Shown: positions 20,401-30,185 of the stretch, piece after piece
Layout: each line of letters starts with the position of its first letter
Numbering within the stretch: the stretch's first letter is position 1
Origin: Breviolum minutum Mf 1.05b.01
Lineage: Eukaryota; Sar; Dinophyceae; Suessiales; Symbiodiniaceae
Direction of reading: 5' to 3'
DNA: 64,000 nt
Assembly: GCA_000507305.1 (NCBI GenBank)
Contig: DF239882.1
Location: 64,180-128,179, forward strand
Notes under the pieces: model-generated
Databases searched by the model: none
Seen by the model: only the letters and a program-made list of their open reading frames with translations
Told to the model about the DNA's origin: nothing
Program-made: the position numbers and the translations under genes

Positions 20401-23400
20401 GGTTAAAAGATGTCTAAGACAAATGTCCTGAAAAATGTCTAAGACAAATCTCTGGGCATGGGTGTGGAGGGTGAGATTTGAACCAACTCAGCCACTCCGT
20501 CACTATTCACTTCACCACATGTCCCTACTCACTGAAAGTGCTACATGACATGCTGCTGCGTTCACATGCGACTTCGACAACAACAGGGGTGCATCGGTCA
20601 CGCTGCTTCTTTTGCCTTGGTTGCGTAGACGCCTCATCTGGCTTCCATCCAAGGGCTGGCCTGTTTCTCACCGCACTCGGCCCGCCCACACCCACATGGC
20701 CGATGCAGCCCTGTTGTGCCGAAGGAGAAGCATGGCAGCGAAGTTGCAGCAAGTCGTTCTTTGCCTGGACGGAGGCATAGTCCTCATTCTGAGCTATCTT
20801 GCAAAGAATGTCGAAGAAGTCGGTGAGGTCTGGTTCAAGTTCTGTCCATGACTCGTGGTCCACCCAAGAAGTCTCATGGCGACTGATCTTGTCACTGATG
20901 TTGTTCTCACTAGCGACCCATTCCATGTGAATGTGCCACTGTTTGGCTGCAATGAGCTGCCATGTGGTAGTCAACAACCGGTTGATGTTCTCGTCGCGTC
21001 CCATTCCTTTTTGGAGAGCCGCCAGTCCTGCTTGGTTATCGCAGAAGGATATGACCAGAGGAGGTAGCAAGTCCTTTAACACCACCAGGCTGATCAGCTG
21101 AGCTGCAATCTCGAGGAAGTATATGAATGCCCTCCTCTTAGTGAACCGACGCAGAACTCTGGTCGGAATAGTCCCATGGGCGAAGTAGACCTGATCTTGA
21201 ATCCTTGCCACAAAGCCCCAACCATTCTGAGATTGGTGGATAGTGTCCTTGGGCCACCAAGATGGGATATCGGGTGAGCTGGCTCGATACTGTTTGTCCC
21301 CCAACGAGAAGAAGGCATCTGTGTAGATGATGGATGTAGGTGTGTCAATCTTGGTGGGAATGACACGTGGGACCATCTGTTGGCATAGGTGTAGAAGGCC
21401 TCTTAAAGAGACTCTCACACCATGGGTCAAGGGGTTCTTGCCTGACCCGTTGCCGGCTTGGTGTGCTCTACCATATAGTGGGACCAGCAGTCCTTTTCCC
21501 AACTGTCCAAAGGCTGTTGTGTAGTCAGGAAGACGACCTTCCCTGCCAGTCGATGAGCCGCCTCTGGGCTGATAGCATCTTCTTGCAAGAAACCTGTGAT
21601 CAAAGTGGTCAGTTTGTCAACTCGGTCTGGATGAGGTTGCAAGATGATCTCATCCTTGGAGGTCTTAAAGGAGACACCCAAAAGTTTCTGCTCTACCTTG
21701 GGTGGTTGTGCTTTGCTGGCCTTCATGCGGAGGCCAAGAGATCCAAACATTGCTTCGAAGCTTTCATAGCTGGAGGAGATACTGGAGATGTTTTCGACAC
21801 ACCCAAAGTCGTCCACATAGTGGCATATCGGCGACCACAAGATTCTCCTGGCTAAAAAGCAGACCGAATCAGCAGTTCGATTGAAGGACCATACACTTGC
21901 CGTGCTGCCGAATGACAAAGCGCAATGGCGAAAAACCAATGGCCCATCCGGGCAGCAAAGTATTGTATATGTGTGATCTGTCGACTTGGCTGGAAATTGC
22001 CGATAGGCTGAGTTCAAATCTTGGGCCCACGCTGCCGTAGGAAAGCCGTCTGACATGAAGGACCGAGCCAAGTTGATGTACACCGTGATGTCCTCGTGGG
22101 GTGGCACGTCACCCACTCTCACAGTGCTGTTGTGAAAGGACCGTCTGTGGTCTTCGCACCGACGTATCTTCTGATGTTGACATACTGAGAAGCAGAATGC
22201 CGCTGTCATGATACCCTCCGGGGCTGGTTGCAGAGTGTGACCCTCCAGGTGGATCGAAGGCTTAGGCCACCATGATGGGCTCTGGAATGGGCCCTCCAAT
22301 CTGCCCAACTTCAGCTCTGTCTTCAACTCTTCGAGCATTGGTTTCCAGTGCTCATCAACTCGATAGTGACGTAGCCGATCTTCAACATGTGCTCTGTTAA
22401 GACGAAGAAAAGTGGCCTCGTCTATGGGATGGCTATACTTGGAATCGCATCTGGGCAACCAGCCTGTGCCACCATGCAAGTCTCCGATTGTTGAGAAGCC
22501 CTGTTGGAGATCCTGGAACAAGGGATCGCCAGGGTCATATCCTGCCTGAGTCAGCAGGGAAATGAAGAGAGGAATCTGGGTGATCTGGTTATGCTCCGTG
22601 TCCATGTACACCTTGGCCACGTGAGGACTTAGTTGCTTCCACCAAGCCTGTGTGTCTTCCATCCTGTCGAAGATCAGGTCTGCTATGTCTGCCACCACAC
22701 CATGGCGGATCCTGTGTAGATCATGTGCCCACATCTTGCATAACTGGACGGCTTGCTCCAGACCCGGTGATAGATGTGCTCTTTGAAGAATAGGGTGAGA
22801 ATTGCTTGGTGTGACAGATCCCAATGTTCCATTTCACCTTGTGCTGGTGGAATGCAGTTGGGTTTTGGTTCCCAAAGTCCCGGACCAATGAAAGGTGGCA
22901 GACCATGTACTTGCTCAAGCACCCACTGCAGTGTCGATTGTCGAGGGGGGGCCACCATCTGGGCGGTGGATGTTTGAACCAGCAGCAGCATCAAGAATTT
23001 GATCACTCCAATGTGCCAACCGTTGGCTATCATGCGATGCCTGGATCGATTGGTGACCCCGTCAGCATCCGTGAAGTTCTTGGGGAGGCCGTGCAACTGC
23101 TCCTTCACCGTGATGGGCAACGTCACGAGGTTGCCATCGGCCGAAGTGGCCATAGCTGTTTCTGCATAATGCCATGGTGCATAGGTGCGGTTATCCTGTA
23201 GCCACCGAGTCTTGGACTCTGGGCCGACTCTCCCTTTCATACGTTTTGGTGCGGATCTGCCTGCGGAAGTGGGTGCCGGTGTTGTGAAGCATGGAAGCAC
23301 CGTGGTGTGATCCACCACTCTGGGATGGAGCTGGTATCCGTCCATCTCCAAGTCATGCACCTCCATGTAGCCCTCATCGATGTGGACCTGCGGAATCTTC

Positions 23401-26400
23401 TGGTATCTGGACCACCTCAGCTGTTTGCCACTGACAGGATGTCGTAGTTGGTGGCCCCACTGAATGTCTGTCCAAAAGAGTCTTGGCCGGCTCACCAAGC
23501 CGAAGTCTGTTGAATCCAGGACCACTGCCGAACATCCCAAGGCCTTCTCGAAGTACGAGATCTCACCTTTGTCTTGCAACACCACGTTTTCGCAGAGCAT
23601 CTTCTTCACTGGGTGTGGGAGTTGTTGTCTCACAAGGTTGGCGAACTTGCAGAACTCCACAAATTTGCGGCCCTCTTGGCCTTCCTTCCCCGGAGCATCG
23701 GGGCAGACTCGGCTAAAGTCTGGGCAAGGAGGGGCGGAGGCAAAAACGATGATCTTCTCCGAGTTGGGGTCGTGCTCACTCACCAGCTGAGCCATCATCA
23801 CCAGAGGCATCATCACTAACACACCCACACCCAACATCACAATCATCACCAGAGGCATCATCACAATGACACCCACATGTAACATCACAATCATTACCAG
23901 GGACATCATCACAATCAACACCCACATTCAACATCACAGTCATCACCAAAGGCATCATCACAATCACACCCACATTCAACATCACAGTCATCACCAAGGC
24001 CACATTTAAAATCACAATCATGACCAGAGACATCATCACAATCACACACACATTCAACATCACAATCATGACCAGAGACATCATCACAATCACACACACA
24101 TTCAACATCAATTCTTCACCAAGGCATCATCACAATCACACACACATTCAACATCACAATCATGACCATTGCAATGCACTCGGGGTCCACCTCCCAACAG
24201 ATGTGCAGGAAGGGTGATCCAATAGTCTCCACCATGGCATGGGCAGCTGACCCTATGCCATCAAAGCAGCTGAGCAAGATGACTTGGTCACCAGGGATAG
24301 GTGAGTTGGAAAGTGTTGAGGAGTTGACTCCATATCCCTTGTGGCAACTGCTTGGGTGCCTTGTCCTCTGAGGTCTTGCCAGTCCCACTGCTGGCGCTAC
24401 CAGTTGCCAACCACGCTCTGCGGCACTCTGCGTGCATATGAGAAATGATTGCAGTGGCGATCGGCTTCTCAAGCTCTGGGATTGATATCAAGCTACCATC
24501 ACCCTTCTTCCATCCACTCAACAGTGGATCGATCACCACCCTCTGAAGCTGGTCCGCTTCGGTCGCCATCAGGGCTAAGGTGGCTGAAGTGCGAATGCCG
24601 CGATCTTCCAGGTAGGCCATGATATCTCGGCCTGCTGCAGCTTCATGGGCGACATCGGCCAACGGAGGCATCGACATGGGTGGAGACCTCATGTTTCTAC
24701 CGAATCGAATTGAGGCTGAAAGGAAGTGAAAATGCAACCAGATGATCTTGTGTGTCTCCATTGCACATGCCGAACTGACCTGAAACCTAAGAGCCTACCT
24801 GGTGTTGACTACAAACGAAATCCAAAGAACAAAAGATTCAAATCACGAGGCACCACATGACACTCACAGGAATCAATCGGCAGGAAAGAATGAGATGACA
24901 AATGAGTGTGAGATTGAAACATTCCAAATGGTCTAAAGAAACTGACATCTGCTGAGGGCCGACTGCGCAGCTTTTCTTGTCTATGGACCGGTCAGACGGG
25001 CCTGCTGCCGTCTAATCAGAAGAAACGTCACTAGACGAAGTGACGGATGATGAGGCAGATTCGTCCTCATCGTCGCTTGATGGTTGATTCAACGATCGCG
25101 ACAAAGCAAAACACTTATGGCACTTCCGTGCGCCTGCTGGGATCTCGGAAAGCCGAATGAAGTTGGTCAAGCCGTATGACCATCCACACCGTGTTCTCCA
25201 GGTGTTGGGTGGGTTGTCAAGTTCGAAAAGTGATCCAAGATGAAGTACCTTGGATCGATACCTTGCCACAAAAGCTTGTGTTGGTCTGGTAATAGAAGCC
25301 CTCAGTGAGTTCAGCTCTGATTGCAGGGCTGGATCATCCATTGGTGCTGAATTGTTGTGACGCTCCAATGGTCCATCTTCGGATCTTGGTGTCGAAGGTC
25401 CAGCTGCCTCGACTCGTGAAACCTCAGGTGGTGGCAGAGCCACTGGTCCGAAGACGTCGCTTCGGCCGCTGTTGACTGCCAATGGTATGTTTGGGACCTG
25501 TGTCATTGGGCTTTCCTGAACGTAGCGCTGAATGGCTGAACTGGCCCAACGGCCAAGGAGTTGGATCAATTGCACAGGGATGCCACAACTGGCCATCAGC
25601 TGGGCCCCTGTCACTCGCAGGGTATGACCTGCGAACCTTTCTTTCATGTGACCGTCTGGGTCTGCTCTCAAAGTGTCGGTGCCTGTTGAGGAAATCACTT
25701 TCCGCATCATCACTATGAAGGTGTGTTTGGATGCCGTCTGCCCGCCTGCAGTAGGAAACAAAGGTGCTTGATTGGAGCTTGGCAGATCGGTACGGAGACT
25801 GATCCTTACAAGATGCCGTTCTGCAGCGTGCCACACGCAAAGTCCATGTTGTCTCACCATGCATGAGCATCGAAGCCGCCGCTCACACAATGACCCAAAC
25901 GTGTCAGTTTTGTGGATAGGGATAGACAAGCAGACTTCCTGTCCGGACAAGGTCAATTGGCTAAGCCTTGCACCGGCTAGTTCCTGTTCTCTCAACATGA
26001 ACCACATGCCGATGATGCAGACATCCCTGGCGTGAAAGGGGTTGTCGAAGTTGAAGGCCACATCCTCATCCCCGGTTACCAGCTGTCCCAGGAGTCGACC
26101 GTCGAACTGTGGAGGCACCCAACCCTCTGCGGATGCTCCGGACACAGTCTCTGATGCATCGACGAATCAGAGGTGATACCTCGGTGCTGAGGTTCCTTTG
26201 CTGAAAGGTGCACAAAGTTTGGAAGTAGACTGCTGCACTTCTATAGCCGCCCCGTTTCAGAGAGGCCCCAAAAGCCCGGATACCAAACATGCTCAAGGGG
26301 AAGGGTTCGATCTCCCATGCATTGCAAATGACACGATATGTGCGGAGCCGGGACTCCATCGCAGGATTGGTCGATCTTGCCATCATGTCATCCTCTAGCT

Positions 26401-28803
26401 CTTGTAGTGCATGCTGCCTTTGGTTTGGAAGTGCTGCATCAAGGGCTGCTTGAAGGTTAGCCCGTTTGCCCTGCCAAGCTCTAGGCAAGTCTGCTCTGTC
26501 AACTCGAAGTGATCGACCCTCTTGGGGCTTTGTGTTGAATGCCAATACGCACTCCAGTTTCCATTGCGGGATGGCCGCACCTTGAAGATCTGAGCAACGC
26601 CGTCGCAATGTGGACAGATTGGTCACGCCATGAGAAATGAGGGTGGGGGCCAAATCACTTTGGTGACTACCCCTCAGAGCGTCCCAAAAATCGCTTGTCG
26701 CAGACATGTTCTTTGAGTGAAAACTGAAGTGGTCGGCATGATGGTGCAACAGTTGTGAGTGCTGAAACATGCCGAAACCAAATGCCTCTGGAAAACTAAA
26801 CCTGAAAGACCTCAAACCTGAAACACAACAAGTAAGTCAATGCGCATGCCGGACATGTCGAAAAGGAGTCTCAAGCAAACCCACGAAAAAACCAATCAAG
26901 ACAAAATGCCAAGAGGATGTAGATGTGAAAAATGAATCAACTCATGAATGCACAACAAGAAACGACGCAGCGAAGTGACGGACCAGCTCTTTTTCCAAAA
27001 ACTCTTTATATCCGCCTCGCCCAGACCGCTGAGGTCATAGGGGTGGACCAGGTGACTGTTGACCCAGTGCAAGGATAGAGAATCCTTAGCAGAACTCAAC
27101 CCTGATCGTCCAACGCCATCTGGAAGGACCGAGTCACTCTACTTCTTCATCATCATCGGCCCCGTCACCACCCGGACTAGGCTCAGAGATTTCCACCACT
27201 CGACCAGCTGCGAGTGAGGGAGGATCAGCACTGACCCCTGCAATTGCCGTTGAGCTCGACGATGGCGTTGATTCGGTGGCCCCACTTGTCATCAGTGCAT
27301 CCGAAGCATTGGGGGGCTGACTGCAAGTTTCACGAATGCGGTCAACCGTGATCTGATATGGGATTTCTGCTAAGGCCTCCTGCATCTCGGAGAAGATAGG
27401 GTCAAGGATGATGTTCTGCAAAGTGTCCAAGCTGTGGATACTCGCCTGCACTAGGCGTTCCACCTCAGCGACTCGCACATAGTTGCACTGCTTAAGCCAC
27501 GTGATCATGTGCCGTGGAAGCTGCGCCAGCTCGGACCGGATGTAGGTGATCTCCATGTCATAGAGTGAGGACCTGGCTTGGCTCTCAGGCACTGACGCCA
27601 GGAACGCCAAATCGGCTGAAGCGCATGCACCAATCAGTTGTGCAAACTGAAGGTTCGCAAAATATAAGAAAGTGCGAACGCTGGGTGCAGATAGCTGGAG
27701 CGGGATGCCCTCGTACTGCCATAAGACCCACAAAGTTGCAAGAGATCCCATGGCATCCTCCAGGGCTGTAGGCACTGACCTCGATGCATCTCGGCTCAAT
27801 GCCACAACGCGCCGCATATGATCAAGGATGACCGCTGCAACGGTGGCCATGACGAATGCAAGGGGATCAACACCTCCTTGAAATCAAAAACCTGTCTTCT
27901 CAAGCTGTCTGGGCAGACGCTTGAGATTTGAACCAACTCAGCCACTCCGTCACTATTCACTTCACCACATGTCCCTACTCACTGAAAGTGCTACATCACA
28001 ATGAAACCGTTGCAGGTCCTGTGGTGTGGGTGGGGCTGGCCCAGCACTTTTTGCCTTGGCTTTGCCCTTCACACCAGCACCTGTGGCACTTTTCACTCCA
28101 CAGTACCCCTTGTTCTTCTAACTCTATGATCTCTATCCCTTGTGGACGTTGCATATGTGTGATGGACAAACATGGAAAAATCAAAGAAACTCTTGGACGA
28201 AGTGACTATAGTCAATTGCTAGAGTCAATGCCAGCAACATGCTAATTCAAACATGTTGAGTTTTGAGTCACGTCGAAACTTGAACCCTTCCAAGTTTTGT
28301 GCTTCCCTGTGCCTCTTCGGGCTGCTACGGCTTTGGCAGCCGAACCTGCTGCTCCTCACATTTCTTGTGGGATGTGTGAGCGATGACACATTTGATATTA
28401 TCGGTGGTCCCTCTCAAAGATAGATCCAATGCAAGCCAATTGTCTGCCGCGATTGCAAATTTCCAAACTTTGTCAACTGAAAATCAGTGTTGACGCGAGA
28501 AATCTTGGCCAGTTCGGATATTTGAACATCATGGGATTCTATTGTACCATGCCAGATTTCATCATCATAGTTCATCCATATCATTTCGTACTGCATCATA
28601 TTACCATCACAGCACATGACATGTATATCACTGTATATCATATGTAAAGCGTATTAAAGCGTGTCATGCAAACACTTGTTGACAACACCAATACATGTGT
28701 CTAACATATTGCTGGCACGGGATTCTGCAAGCATCAGTTGTGCCGCCACTTCACCATTTTTAGTGAGAACCGGTCCTGCAGCTTTCTTGGCTTTGGGTGC
28801 CAT
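17405..28803 (-). CDS. IQ-motif, coiled-coil and ankyrin-repeat protein (IQANK1-like), split by a 7.8-kb retrotransposon
   Basis: Start ATG at 28803 (MAPKAKKAAGPVLTKNGEVA), then Lys/Ala-rich exons near 28290-28350 and 28008-28123 (GVKGKAKAKSAGPAPPTPQD). After the transposon-bearing intron come 19911-20012 (IQ motif, AAVQLQRFCRGFLARKRAK), 19707-19764, 19466-19534 (coiled coil, AERRRAEQERAKQDQKRKK), about 19290-19303 down to 19220 (ankyrin, AMLEAAFEGNEELVAKFL), 18368-18456 (GITALSEAAAAGKAEVVQML), about 18050-18131 (NPNTRGEFSRTPLWRAA), a possible exon near 17735-17772, and about 17440-17500 (EAVLSILLEAGADPRL). Phases fit across the 28007-20013 intron and the 19910-19765, 19706-19535 and 18367-18132 introns. 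The order IQ, coiled coil, ankyrin matches the IQANK1 family, a calmodulin-type binding scaffold. The 3' end is uncertain. 18500-19200 is intronic with no further feature seen. Confidence 0.6.
20235..20360 (-). repeat. Split direct repeat B2, 3' terminus of the DIRS element
   Basis: 126 bp, plus-strand start GACATGCTGCTGCGG and end GGCCTGTTTCTCACC, matching 20547-20672. A 111-bp spacer (20361-20471) with a short internal duplication (AATGTCTAAGACAAAT-like) separates it from A2. Confidence 0.9.
20472..20672 (-). repeat. Internal joined repeats B1 (20547-20672) and A2 (20472-20546) of the DIRS element
   Basis: A2 is 75 bp, identical to 27922-27996. B1 is 126 bp, matching 20235-20360 except for one G/T difference. 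They touch with no spacer at 20546/20547, the arrangement expected for the internal template that re-forms the circle junction during replication. The RNase H ORF runs through B1 and ends within A2. Confidence 0.9.
20525..21515 (-). CDS. RNase H domain of the DIRS polyprotein, ending inside the repeats
   Basis: Acidic catalytic positions can be followed: IIYTDAFFS, YFLEIAAQLISL, FCDNQAGLAALQKG and a later ISDKISRHE. The FCDNQAGLAAL spelling is typical of DIRS-order RNase H. Degrades RNA in RNA:DNA hybrids during replication. The last 50 or so residues (VRNRPALGWKPDEASTQP onward) are encoded by repeat B1, and the stop lies in A2, so the 3' repeat is under coding and replication constraint at once. 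The lone B2 copy encodes a near-identical free-standing peptide at 20165-20359, not expected to be used. Confidence 0.85.
21520..22800 (-). pseudogene. DIRS-type reverse transcriptase domain
   Basis: Frame of the ORF ending at 21427. RT palm motifs are visible: motif A in AWAQDLNSAYRQFPAKS (catalytic Asp), motif B in ALSFGSTASVWSFNRTA, and motif C CHYVDDFGCVEN at about 21800-21825 with both Asp. The upstream finger region includes LGRLEGPFQSPSWWPKPSI. Joined N-terminally to the methyltransferase (frameshift near 22755-22800) and C-terminally to RNase H (shift near 21515). Copies the element RNA into DNA. Motif spelling fits the DIRS/Ngaro branch better than LTR or LINE enzymes. Confidence 0.9.
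22800..24400 (-). pseudogene. C5-cytosine DNA methyltransferase domain of the DIRS polyprotein, interrupted by a minisatellite
   Basis: SAM-binding motif I (LLSCFDGIGSAAHAMV) and the motif II acid (CWEVDPECIAMV) lie at about 24180-24290. Then comes a 48-bp repeat array. Motif IV with the catalytic Cys (FASAPPCPDFSRVC) is at about 23705-23745, motif VI (CENVVLQ) near 23580, motif VIII-like SRPRLFW near 23490, and a variable region that should recognise target DNA. IX/X-like elements are KEQLHGLPKNF and RHRMIANGWHIGVIKFL (about 22990-23110). FDGIG and PPC resemble DNMT3-type enzymes; the clade needs a tree. Predicted role: methylating cytosines, perhaps in the element's own DNA. Frameshifts in the array inactivate this copy. 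Confidence 0.85.
23794..24170. repeat. 48-bp minisatellite inside the methyltransferase coding region
   Basis: Unit starts at 23836, 23884, 23933, 23981, 24011, 24059, 24107 and 24153; lengths 48, 49, 48, 30, 48, 48, 46 plus a partial copy at each side. On the coding strand each full unit encodes 16 residues of the type VIVMMSLVMIVMLNVC. The 49-bp and 46-bp copies are the sites of two frameshifts; all other copies keep the frame. Confidence 0.95.
24330..24761 (-). CDS. N-terminal domain of the DIRS methyltransferase/RT polyprotein
   Basis: Frame starting at 24761 contains AYLEDRGIRTSATLALMATE and ELEKPIATAIISHMHAECRR, an alpha-helical domain, before a linker rich in Ser, Gly and Lys. A shift near 24300-24340 is needed to continue into the methyltransferase frame. 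The likely start within the frame is MRSPPMSMPPLADV rather than the first Met. It may be a second gag-like or adaptor domain; no family recognised. The 250 bp between this start and the recombinase stop (24762-25011) hold no other feature. Confidence 0.5.
25012..26815 (-). pseudogene. DIRS element tyrosine recombinase, two frames
   Basis: N-terminal part (26815 to about 26120) is a core-binding region with paired helices (ESRLRTYRVICNAWEIEPF, RSAAVYFQTLCTFQQRNLS). The catalytic part (about 26120-25012) is in another frame: first Arg in WFMLREQELAGARLSQL, the H-x-x-R box in AGHTLRVTGAQLMASCG, then LLGRWASSAIQRYV with the tyrosine nucleophile. All R-H-R-Y catalytic positions are present. A frameshift near 26120 breaks this copy. 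The C-terminus is Ser/Asp-rich. It would insert the circular DNA copy without a DDE integrase. Placing the recombinase before the reverse transcriptase differs from the usual DIRS/Ngaro order. Confidence 0.85.
27134..27850 (-). CDS. DIRS element ORF1, gag-like protein of unknown fold
   Basis: An intact 238-codon ORF starting 72 bp inside the 5' repeat. The N-terminal two thirds are helical and hydrophobic (ATLWVLWQYEGIPLQLSAPS, then EVERLVQASIHSLDTLQNII). The C-terminal third is Ser/Thr/Pro-rich and ends in an acidic tail (GADDDEEVE). By position it is probably the structural (Gag-type) protein, but I recognise no zinc knuckle or capsid motif, so this is inferred from location only. Confidence 0.6.
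   Translation of the reverse strand: MATVAAVILDHMRRVVALSRDASRSVPTALEDAMGSLATLWVLWQYEGIPLQLSAPSVRTFLYFANLQFAQLIGACASADLAFLASVPESQARSSLYDMEITYIRSELAQLPRHMITWLKQCNYVRVAEVERLVQASIHSLDTLQNIILDPIFSEMQEALAEIPYQITVDRIRETCSQPPNASDALMTSGATESTPSSSSTAIAGVSADPPSLAAGRVVEISEPSPGGDGADDDEEVE
27922..27996 (-). repeat. Split direct repeat A1, 5' terminus of the DIRS element
   Basis: 75 bp identical to 20472-20546; plus-strand text starts TGAGATTTGAACCAACTCAG and ends AAAGTGCTACAT. Marks the 5' end of the element in its own sense. Confidence 0.9.
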
Positions 28804-28999
28804 TGGGCCACGATCAAGTGTCCAACAACATTATGTGCACACTGGAATGTGCGAAATTTGTTTGGAGAATTTGATGTGTCCACCAACTGGTTTGATTCTT
28901 TTTCGATTAACATGCAAGAGTTACATCCTTTGAAGATCAAGCAGCAAGCACAGCGAGCATGGGCATTGAACTATACTGCACTTGAAGTACACTATAATT

Positions 29000-29710
29000 G
29001 CGATATCCAATACGTGCAGAGGGGCTCCCCCATATATTATTGATTTGAAGCCATAAGCTACAGTGAGTTCAAGACCAACGTGGCAAAGCACTTGCCAAAT
29101 GTGTGGCAGCACGATTCCCATCAGTCAACCTGACTTTTCCACATTTGTCGTTTCGGGCTGTCAGACGAAGGTCCGAAGGTTGCCCAAGGAAAAGCTAGCT
29201 GAAACGATTGCAGTTTCAAACCAAGCGATTCAATGTGCTTCAATGGCTGTGTCTATCTAAGAATTAGATTTGTTGTGTTGTTTTTGCCAAAAACATATCA
29301 CATGATCCCAATGCACTCACTACTACGCTTGATTCATAATGTATGCACGGCTGCTTGGAGGGGCTCAAACAAAAAAACACTCGAATTTCATCCAAGTTCT
29401 ATAGCATTGCCAAATTGCATAATTTTTCTGTAGAAGATGTTCAAAAGTTCTGCCTGACCCAAGTTCTTGTGCCTCTTAGGTCGCTTGGATATTCAAATAT
29501 CTAATCCAAGGCCTTCAAGTTGGATAAAATACACCCATGCCATTAAGGAATTCAGCCCTTGGAAGATGCAGCTCCGGGAAGCCATCGTGTGTCATCTTCA
29601 AACGTATGGGTGATAAATGAGGGAGTTTTTATGATTATTGTGGACAATGACTGTAGGCGAATGGATCAAAACATGTGCACTTTGCGGCTGCATACCAATG
29701 TCTCCACCGG
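29000..29710. other. No gene recognised
   Basis: Upstream of the IQANK1-like start codon. Short ORFs only, no splice-bounded coding segment found. It should contain the promoter region, but dinoflagellate promoters have no motif I can point to. Confidence 0.4.
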
Positions 29711-29716
29711 TAAGCG

Positions 29717-30052
29717 ATGATAAGCCCTGCTGTAGAAATCCCAAAACACAGGGACCAACTACTCGTTTCAACCACTAGGATTCCTAGGCTACCAAAAAGA
29801 GCCTATGTCCTCTACACTTCGGATAAACCTATCCTTACATCGGATGGCTTTCCAGTCGGCATAGTGGCCTATCACAGGCCATCACGGGCAAGTGCAAAGT
29901 CATGGCACAGCACTTCACATGCTGCCCCAGTGTTTCAACGACCTCAGGCAGCACAGGCAACCTCCCGGATTTCTGATGATGAGCATCATCCAGTGGAAAT
30001 AAGCGTAAAAATTAGGGACCATTCAACTTCGAAACGTCGAAAAATGGGGTAA
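29717..30052 (+). CDS. Possible plus-strand ORF, unidentified
   Basis: A 111-codon frame with protein-like composition (IPKHRDQLLVSTTRIPRLP, then basic RDHSTSKRRKMG at the end). No domain recognised and no splice evidence, so it may be chance. It would oppose the neighbouring exon at about 30062-30185. Confidence 0.2.
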   Translation: MISPAVEIPKHRDQLLVSTTRIPRLPKRAYVLYTSDKPILTSDGFPVGIVAYHRPSRASAKSWHSTSHAAPVFQRPQAAQATSRISDDEHHPVEISVKIRDHSTSKRRKMG

Positions 30053-30061
30053 AAATTTCAC

Positions 30062-30185
30062 CCCCTTCAGGGTCTGCCGCCCTTCCCAGAGTCCCAGGAG
30101 CCTTCCCCTGCAGCATGTTCTTGCGCAAGGCCGTATTGAATTCGTTGATGCCGCCACCAGGAAGGCACTGCACCTTTGGGGGAGA
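30062..30185 (-). CDS. Candidate exon, unidentified protein
   Basis: Open minus-strand segment reading LPGGGINEFNTALRKNMLQG followed by KAPGTLGRAADPEG, ending at a GGG|GTGAAA donor. Composition is coding-like. Neighbouring sequence to 30780 is AT-rich with recurring TTACAATT words and no other exon. Confidence 0.35.

Larger units (their letters stand above)
20235..27996 (-). mobile_element. DIRS-order (tyrosine recombinase) retrotransposon carrying a C5 DNA methyltransferase
   Basis: A 7762-bp element. In its own (minus) sense the order is: 75-bp repeat A1 (27996-27922), gag-like ORF, tyrosine recombinase, polyprotein of N-terminal domain, C5 methyltransferase, reverse transcriptase and RNase H, then 126-bp B1 (20672-20547) abutting A2 (20546-20472), then B2 (20360-20235). 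A1-ORFs-B1A2-B2 is the split-direct-repeat layout of PAT/Ngaro-like elements. No target-site duplication borders it, as expected for recombinase insertion. B copies differ at one base and A copies seem identical, so insertion may be recent, yet several frameshifts make this copy defective. Confidence 0.9.

Noticed and set aside
23776-24111. Hydrophobic repeat ORF that looks like a membrane protein
   Set aside because: It is the translated minisatellite within the DIRS methyltransferase, in the middle frame between two indels.
20230-28002. Target-site duplication around the DIRS element
   Set aside because: ATGAA occurs near both ends but at different distances from the borders; no duplication abuts the element, as expected for recombinase insertion.
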